NCBI GenBank assembly: GCA_030068075.1
Contig: CM057844.1
Coordinates: 4,960,001 to 5,024,000, forward strand
Source: Paguma larvata
Taxonomy: Eukaryota; Chordata; Mammalia; Carnivora; Viverridae
Direction: 5' to 3'
Length of the DNA stretch: 64,000 bases
Positions 56,201 to 64,000 of the stretch are shown here, one piece after another. Every line of letters begins with the position of its first letter. Position 1 is the first letter of the stretch. The translations under genes and the position numbers were made by a program. The notes beneath the pieces were generated by a model. That model was given only the letters and a program-made list of their open reading frames with translations. It was not told the DNA's origin and ran no database searches.

Positions 56201-59200
56201 TTAAAAATGATGCGCAGTAAGATGGTGGCACTGGGAGCAAGATGATGGAATAGAAGAGATTCTAGCAATTTCAAAGCATTGTATGTTATCACTGGGTCTT
56301 CTTGAGCAACAAGAGGTATAAAGAATGTTTCAGCATTTATCCTTGAAATTGTAGATACTCATCACTGAACTTGAATCATTCATGAACTACCAAATAGTGA
56401 TCCTTTCTGTTTTTGTTTTATTCTTTGAAGGTATAATACAGATATACAGACCTTGTTGATAAACTTAGGGTACATATAAGAGATCAGTCTCCTGAGTAGC
56501 CAGTTTTTCCTTGTTGCTTTGGAATGTATATCTTGAAGCTTCTCAACCCTCTGACCCTATTTAAAACTCTTGCAATATATCCCCTCATACACACCTGGAG
56601 TTTTCACCATTGAGCTTTTATCTGAAGCAATAACCATACTGGCCTACTGGGTTGTCTTTGTCATATCTGCTCCAATTCCAGCAATGCATGGAGGATATCT
56701 GTATATAATAGGCTGAATATGAACCCACAGTCTCATTGATTTCCTAAATAAATGCAGAAATAGAAGTGCAAAAGTAGAGCCATTTGTGCCCGTGCTCAGA
56801 TATCTGTAGCCATCATTGCAGATGGAAGCGTCTTTCACAGAATGGCATAGCTTAAGGTGTGTGGAAGACTGAGGCATATAAATAGAGAAGAGAATTTATT
56901 CTCATGGATCATGACAAGATTCCCCCAGTGACAAAAGAGACAAAAGGTTAGTTAACAATACTGTACCGTATTAGCAGTATTTTGCTAAGATTTTGCAGGG
57001 ATAAAAATTTACTTGGAAATAATAATCAACTATAGAATTTTCTCATTTAATGAAAACAAGTTAGAAGTCAGCAGCCAACACTGGAGTATTCCTGGAATGA
57101 TTTTCGTAGAAAGTAACATAAATGGAAGTGAATTTAGGATCAGCTTTTTGTTTTAAAGGCTATTGGAGTGGAAATGAAACAATAAAGTGAGATGAAATAA
57201 GAGTGTGAGAACCCAAAACATTATTTTTAAAATATGATTCTTCAGTATAGAAAAGGGAGTTTTCATATTTTATACTTAAAATCATTTTCCCATTTTAATA
57301 TATGCCATGTTTTTGGATAAGTTTGATCTTTTGTGGTTCATTGTAAAATCATAAGTCTTAAATGTTGGTCTGTTACTAACAGTGATCCCAACATCCAGAC
57401 TTGTAAGACAAAACAGGGATATCATAAATCTCTGTTTTATAGTCAGCCTATTGTCTAGCCATTAGATGCTTGAATTTTTATGTGTGCTTAATAGAAGTGG
57501 CTGCTTTCTGCAACCTTAACAATTATTAGTATATGTTTGAGAAGCCCTGACTGTCTGCCAAAAGAATTACTCTAAGTAAACCTTATTCCTTTTCCAGAAG
57601 AAAACTATACAGAAAACCGTCTAATGAAAGAAACTTTTCTCATTTAAGTAAGAAATGACTCTGATAATTAGTTTAACTTTTGGTCCACATAAATGGATCA
57701 TGGTGGTTGTTCCAGAACTTATATGTTCTTCTGAAGACACATATTACATTAATTCTAAAAAGACATGAAAGCACTTACTATAGAGAATACAGTTAAATTC
57801 AGTTTCTTAATCAGTGAACTAACTGTGCACCTGTGACTTGTACCATTTCCTTCTTGTGAGAATTCTCCAAGAGTCACTATTCTAGTGCTAAGACACTTTT
57901 TTTCTGAATAGAGAACATTATAAAAAATCTTCCTTATTTCTTAGTAAGATAAGTAATAGCAAATAATTTAAAATGTTCTAACATTTATTAGTTTTATCTT
58001 AGAAGTAAAATCCAAGGTGAATTTCCTCCTTTCACCTCTGGGTGGCATACTTGCCTGCATAACTCATGGTGTGTGGCTCACCCTCCACCGCTGGCCTTTG
58101 AAACGGCCCCAAGGCCGAGGGCCCTGTGAGCATGATGGTGTGGCATAGTCATTTTACAAATGCTTTCCTAAATATGAGAGTATAAAAATTATGCCAGAAG
58201 TGGCCAATAAAGTGTTGAAGTGGAAATAAACTCTTAAGATGTTAAAAATCTTTTTTCCCGACCTAGGGGTGCTTATAGTTAATTGAAAACTTTTTTTTAA
58301 TTAAAAAAACCTATTTGTGAAATAGATGTCTCACAGACTATGTTCTGTGATACAATCGTATGAAACCATGGTTTCATTTAATATGGCGGCCAATTCATTA
58401 AGCAAACAAATATAGTCATTTCTGTATTTAAAAAATAATAATAATACATTTCGAACAGCCAAAAGGCAGCACTTTCCAAATCAATGTTTTTGTTTGCACC
58501 AGTTCAAGCTAGTCTATTAACTTAATAATTTAATAGCTAAAACAGTGACCTTATCAAGTAGCGCTTTCTCCAGTACATGTGCAGTCTGAGTTTATGGTTT
58601 ATTGGTATGATTGAAAAAATGCCTTGAAATAGCTGTACTTTTCCTCCACTCCGAATTTTTTAAAAAATTGATCCTGTTACTGGTTTAGAAAGAAAATCAT
58701 TTAAATTGTAAAGACTTTCAAAATGACTATACATCATAAATACAAATTGGGGTGACTTGTGGGACTTACTGCAGCCTTCCTGTGAAAGGTCTTCCACTTG
58801 GCCTCCCTCCACCCAGCTGCTTTGTATGTGGTGTGCTGGTGGGGGTGGAGGGTCTTCATTTCCCCGGCACCCACAGTGCCATATTCTGTGCCGGCACCTG
58901 CGTGATGTTGTCCCACTGATTTGTCTCTGCAATTCAGTTAGATAAATATCATAACACATTGTTTAAATAACAAAGGTTCAAAAAATATCAAGAAGTTTTG
59001 CCCAATGCCACACGTTAAAGAGGCTACTAGAATTTACAGGAAAGCCGTGGCTTATTCCACAGAGTATGTCTTCCCCATTGATTCACAGCTAACAGGCCTT
59101 TCAAACAGTCATTTGTTCTGTTCCTCCTTCTGTCTTGTTTTACCTGGGCTCCAGCCTGGGTCACCACCCCCCCCCACCTCAGACCCCTCCTGACTGGCCC

Positions 59201-59854
59201 ACCCTCCCACCTCCAACCCAAGATAGCTTTCCACAGCTGCCTCCCCAGTTCCTCACCATCTTTCAACTGCTCTTCGAAAGTTGTTCCTCGTTGTTCTGAG
59301 TTTTTCCTAACGCTTCAGCAGCTTTTTCACCTCAGTCTTCCCCAAAATATTTGGACATGAAAAGAGCCATGATTTGGATTTATTAAAAACAGTTCCTATT
59401 AATTTCATCATTATTTGAAACACATGGAAAGATCAATATGTGTAAAATGGAAAGGGACAGTTGAGGAAAGGAATTTTATTTTCATGTTTCTAAGAACATA
59501 TATCAAAGACTGGAACATTTTCTTTGCTTAAAATAAGCAAACTATTTTTTAGCAATGACTTACAGATTTAATGTCTTAATGTAATTTGTTACACATCAAA
59601 GTTAAATTCTCTTTTAAGTGCAAAGCCTACATTAATGTTAAGTTATTGTTGCAAATTTGCATATAGAAATTTTGGGAAATGTAGGTCTTCGTCATTTCCA
59701 TCTATAATTTTGTTTTATCCTACTTAGTAATGCACAAAAAAGCATGAGGCCTCTCTGAGGTGGAGAAATGTGTATTATTCAGCCCTGATGTAACCATCTA
59801 GTGACAAATTTGAATCGTAACAGGATAAAGTCATGATTTAGTGTAATATACTGT

Positions 59855-60085
59855 GATATAGTGTAATAGTTAAGAGCATGGACTTCAAGACAATCTGTCT
59901 GAGCTCCAGTCTTGGCTATACCTTGTCATTCGACTTCACTATGCCTTTCTCCCCTTATATGTAAAGTGCGGGTAATTATGGCCCTTACCTTAAGGGTTAT
60001 TTGAAGACTTTGTGGAGCTAAAATATGTAATGTGCTCAATTCAGAGCCTGGACACAACAGCCCTCAGTAAATGTGAGCCCTTGTA
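59855..60085 (+). repeat. MIR SINE, forward, nearly complete
   Basis: gtaatagttaagagcatgga, ctgagctccagtcttggcta, cttatatgtaaagtgcgggt, aattatggcccttaccttaa, gggttatttgaagactttgt, ggacacaacagccctcagta then aatgtgagc gives MIR from the tRNA-like start to the 3' end. Confidence 0.9.
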
Positions 60086-62329
60086 GTGACCCTGAAGAGT
60101 ATGAGGAAAAGGACATACTCTGTTATCCTAAAATGTTAACATTTTTCTTTCCCTATATATTTTCTCACTTTCTAATGTACTCTTTTGACTAAAAGATATA
60201 ATTAGGCATCGTGGAATTTCAGAACAGACGGAGAAATAACCGCTCCCCATGCCGTGGGTCAGACCTAAGTAAAATGTTTATTTAACCCTCTTGGGATTCA
60301 GAATCATCAGCCACTGGTTCACTTTCTACCCACTCTCACCCTGCCCAGTGTGCCTTCCGTATGATGAGAGCTAAAAAGCTGAACTCTGCATGTCCCCAGC
60401 TCCTTGTGGCTGAGTTGACACCCACTCAGATCCTGTCCAGCAGAGGCCCCTACGTGGCGGTTCTGGGAAGTACGCATGGGGAGTGGTGGGCCGCAGCTGC
60501 CATGGGGGTTCTGCTCAGGCACCTATGTCCTGGCAACAAGGGCAGACAGCAGCTCTACCAGAACCACTCTGTGGTACAGCTGGTTGTTTCTGCTCACCAC
60601 TTTGCTCCTGGCCATGAAGGGTTCATGCTGGGTTCCCTGGCACTTCTAGAAACTCTGTAAGCCATCCAGTGCCCTGATATAAATCCCCTTCATCTTCATC
60701 TCAGCAGAGTGGATTCTGTTGTCTGAAAGTAAGGATGTGGCTCAGACAGCGGGCGTGCTGCATGCTACCATGCTGGGTCCTGGCCGTACATGATCAACAT
60801 GGTTCATATCTCAGTCGCTAAATGCACTTGTAGCATTTCTTTTTGTCCTCCCTTAATTTTAGCCAGTTGTTTTGTAGCCAAGAATATTTAACTTGTTTCA
60901 GGAACCTTTTGCTTTTACTTAACTTCATATTTTACTGACCCTTTTGCCACACCACTGTTAAAGAAAACATAATTTTAAACATTGTATATGGAGTAATGTT
61001 CTTAGAAGTCAAAATAGCTCATGATTTTCTTAACGGATGTTACAACCTCCTCTCCTGAGGTATATGATGGAATAATATAATAATAAACAGTCGTTTGTAA
61101 AAAGATCCCAAGGGGCCCCTCAGTGAGCATAAGACTCAGCAGTGAGCTATGAAAGCAAGGTGCAGGGGTGATACTTGTAAATTGGCCATACCTGACTCTT
61201 TTAATAACCCCAGACAGCCTGTATCATGCAGTGATATGTAATAATTGCATCACCTTTTCTCAAACAAAGAGTTATTCTTTCCTGAAAAGTTAGACTTATA
61301 ACTAGAACCATATATGTTGGATACACATCCATTTATAAATATATTTAAAGCTAAACATAAATGAGTGTTCAGTTTCAGGAAAAGTGCAGAATTAAGATGG
61401 CAAATTAGGGACCTTGTTTATCTCATATCCAAGGAAGTAATCCTAGTAAACCTCTAAAGCACTTATTCTCTACAGCAAGTGACTGTTACCAAGGTTTAAA
61501 TTCATGGGATTTCAATTCAGTGCTACCAGGATGAACTGCATATTTATAAACTTAAAGTTCTAACTGATGCTTAGAGGATTAAATGGTAACCTTGATGTGA
61601 ATCAGTGGAGGAACTCTAGAAGGCTAATTTAAAAGCTTCATTTAAAAACAATGTTTTAAAACTATAGGGTTGTACAGTGAGTAAAAACAGGACTAATCCC
61701 AGATCTTATTCATAAGATTTTTAAGAATGGGGAAATGTATCTTCCAAGACATAAGGATATAAGATGACTTCAAAATATATTCAACATTTGGCTTTTATGG
61801 ATGACAGACCACATATTGGTAGATGAGAGACCTGAGAGATAGACTCAGCATTGCCTCCCACTGGCCCTGGGGCCCTTGCCTGAGCACACGAGACCAGTGA
61901 TTGAGCTGGACTAGAGGACCTCTCCGGCCGCTCCTAATGAGCATTCTTGGATCCTCTGATCTATTTTTAGGCATTTTATTATGGTCACATTGTTCTTTCC
62001 CAAAGATGGCAAAAGGTTCGATAATCTTTTCATGTTGAGTATTTTTCCTCACCATTGTAACGACCTAGTCAGGTTCTGAGGGTGTAGACTATGGTCTGAT
62101 ACACATAAGTGAGTAGGTACGAGATCCATCAGCAAAGAGCCAAATAAGTAATACACACATTATAGGAATTAAACTGAGTTGAATACCTTTTAGCTGAGTT
62201 GGTTCAAAAGCAGCTCACAGAGAACAGTGACCAGAGTGGTTTGTATTTAGTGCCACATATGTGCATGGAAATACTGCATGGACATAAATCTAGGCAGCCG
62301 TGTAGGGAACCTTGATTCGGCATCGTTTT

Positions 62330-62560
62330 CATCTCATGGATATGGGGAGCCATTGAACGTTTTGAAGCACAAAACTCAACATTGCCAAAAAACATTTTAA
62401 GAAGCTTAAACCATAGTGGTTAGTTATGTGGGATGGATTATAGTCAGGAAAGAATGATGGCAACAAGCACAGAAAGAGAATTGTTGTAATAGTCCAGGGG
62501 CAAGGTAATGAGGGCCTCACAAGGACTAAGAAACAGATGGAGTTTGTATGCATAAATTTA
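62330..62560 (-). repeat. L2 LINE fragment, reverse
   Basis: tatggggagccattgaacgt, tttgaagcacaaaactcaac, attgttgtaatagtccaggg follow L2 in reverse (…gggaagccattggagggttt…gcagtagtccaggc). Confidence 0.7.
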
Positions 62561-62624
62561 TTTAGTTATATGTGCATATATATGTAATGTGTATATTTCT
62601 GCACATGTGGATATGTGTGCGTGC

Positions 62625-62627
<3 letters not shown>

Positions 62628-62684
<57 letters not shown>
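62628..62684 (+). repeat. Compound (GT)n-(GA)n microsatellite
   Basis: About 33 nt of GT repeats passing into about 23 nt of GA repeats, the mirror order of the 32465 tract. Chance frames through it give CVCV and RERE strings. Confidence 0.95.
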
Positions 62685-64000
62685 AGTATTTTGTATGGGT
62701 TGGATATAGTGCTGAGACGCAAGTGCCCTGAGAAGATAGAGCCTGCTGGCACTATTCCCATTATCAAAGCAAAAGATTCAGAAAGGCAAGAAGATGAATT
62801 GAGAAAAGGTGAGGGGCAAGGTAGGATGGGGCCCCTCTCTTTGTCATGGGCGCTGCAGCACAAGGCAGGCGAAACGGGTGTGTGGCGGATACACTGGGGA
62901 TGTCCCTAGGTAGGAGTTAGGAAGTAGAAATGTGTTGGAAGGATTTCCAGGCACATTTCCTCTCCTCTTAAGAGAATGTATCATATCGTCTGTTGGAATT
63001 CAAACAGTCGTCCGAACTATAAATTTATTTACACTTATTAACCTAGAATTTCTAAAGGTCTCTATTATCTTGTTTTTGTTACCCAATTTTGTTACTATTT
63101 GTTTTTGAAAACGCTTTGACACTTAAAAAAATCTTTTATTTTTCTAAAAATAGTATTTATGAGTTTGAATTTACTTTTTTTAAATTAATGGGATTTTATT
63201 AAATAGAAGGGTTTACTATAGGAATAAATAACATAAAACTTTAAATTTGACTTAAGTTTGATGGAAGAATAATGTTTACAAGGATAGGTGGTATATGTGA
63301 ACCCTCTCCTGACATGTATTGATAAGTTAATAATAATTCTTATTATGTGCTTATTGTATACATTCAGAGTGATGAAATGTAGACTCAATCACGTAGTTAG
63401 TGTTATACCACCGGGTAACATCCATTGGTTTCAGAGTATTTCCCCTATGGTTTGTACATGAGAATGTACAAGCCATAGATTAATCAAGTTTACCAAAGAA
63501 AATTTTATTATAACTTTGCTTAGCTATCAGTGACCATGGAGACTTAAGACAGATGACTACACCAAAGTAATAAACTGGAGCATTTTTTTTCTTCTCTTTC
63601 ACAGCCATAAAACCAATAATTATTTTCATTAAGCTATGGAGTGAGCCCACTTACCCCTCATATACCTAAGTTAAGGAAAGTAGAAATATGTAGAAGGTAA
63701 CAGATGGGAGAGGCTTCAGTTAGGAGGTCTAACACTTGTGCAGTGAACCTGTTTCACAGCTTTAAAAAGTGTAAGACGATAGCAGAGAGGCTGACCTAGA
63801 GAGGGAGAGGTTTACCTGAGGCTGGAGACCTGAGTTTTGTTTGATTCCCTTTTTGGAGTTAAAGGTATAAAGACTTTCTTTGAAATAAATGCTATCAGTG
63901 AAGAATATGAATTATGAATATGAGCTTAGACATACGTGTTTAATAAGTACATGCTACACAAAATAAATTAAAGCATAAAAATGCAATATAATAGCAACTC

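Larger units (their letters stand above)
1..64000 (+). other. RALGAPA1: RALGAPA1 gene interior (both ends outside window)
   Basis: The whole window lies inside one transcription unit. The thirteen exons add up to 1,917 nt, 639 codons with no internal stop, and every junction keeps phase, which is strong evidence that no exon between A and M has been missed. RALGAPA1 acts in the cytosol as the catalytic subunit of the heterodimeric RalGAP complex; the part shown here is central scaffold plus a regulated linker, not the GAP domain. RALGAPA2 is the closest alternative, but the wording of exons B, F, G and J fits alpha-1 from memory. No promoter, first exon, last exon or polyadenylation site of the gene is in view. 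Confidence 0.93.
55378..64000. other. Start of the next RALGAPA1 intron (at least 8.6 kb, open at window end)
   Basis: Holds short L2 and MIR remnants and a GT/GA microsatellite. No SINEC copy was found in it, in contrast to the preceding intron J-K. 56.2-59.8, 60.1-62.3 and 62.7-64.0 kb look unique; a GC-richer segment at about 60300-60720 could be an unrecognised old repeat. No exon was recognised. Confidence 0.65.

Noticed and set aside
60300..60720. Possible exon or retrogene with 99-codon frame
   Set aside because: No family match and does not fit the expected next RALGAPA1 exon; may be an unrecognised old repeat.

Overview
The window is ordinary vertebrate nuclear DNA: AT-rich, intron-dominated and full of interspersed repeats. 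Repeated tRNA-derived SINEs of the carnivoran SINEC type (beginning with a cacctgggtggctcagttggttaag-like head and ending in CT-rich sequence plus aaataaataaacatt), together with L1 3' ends of the carnivore type, point to a carnivoran, most likely a felid or another feliform. There is no sign of bacterial, phage or plasmid sequence, and no CRISPR array.

One gene explains all the convincing coding sequence. Thirteen consecutive internal exons on the + strand, from 5927 to 55377, join in phase into an open 639-codon stretch (1,917 nt). I recognise it from memory as the middle part of RALGAPA1 (also called GARNL1 or RalGAPalpha1), the catalytic alpha-1 subunit of the Ral GTPase-activating complex. 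Neither end of the gene is present: the window opens inside an intron and closes inside another that runs at least 8.6 kb past the last exon. The C-terminal Rap/Ran-GAP domain lies beyond the window. The exons fall into three parts. Exons A-E encode helical scaffold sequence. Exons F-J encode a Ser/Thr-rich, probably disordered and phospho-regulated linker. Exons K-M return to helical scaffold. One intron, between exons L and M, uses a GC-AG rather than a GT-AG splice pair.

Repeats by region: 1-4195 is the 5' part of a dead L1 in reverse orientation, cut by the window edge. From 4.2 to 41 kb there are scattered SINEs, L2 and MIR remnants, a MER20, microsatellites and an old reverse L1 (about 35.9-37.9 kb). 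The 12.4-kb intron between exons J and K (41423-53857) is the richest, with seven SINEs, forward old L1 pieces, a perfect 90-bp tandem duplication, an LTR-like block and an unusual double L1 3' end inside one target-site duplication. From 55.4 to 64 kb the sequence is relatively poor in recognisable repeats.

I found no new multi-gene system. The observations most worth checking are the GC-AG intron, an in-frame alternative acceptor at exon K, a repeated PDVTEP motif and 14-3-3-like serine sites in exons F-I, the duplicated L1 tail, the 90-bp duplication and a perfect 18-bp inverted repeat at 30056-30152. Splice sites were assigned by eye from reading frame, GT/GC-AG signals and remembered RALGAPA1 protein sequence; repeat families were named by recognition, not by a database search.
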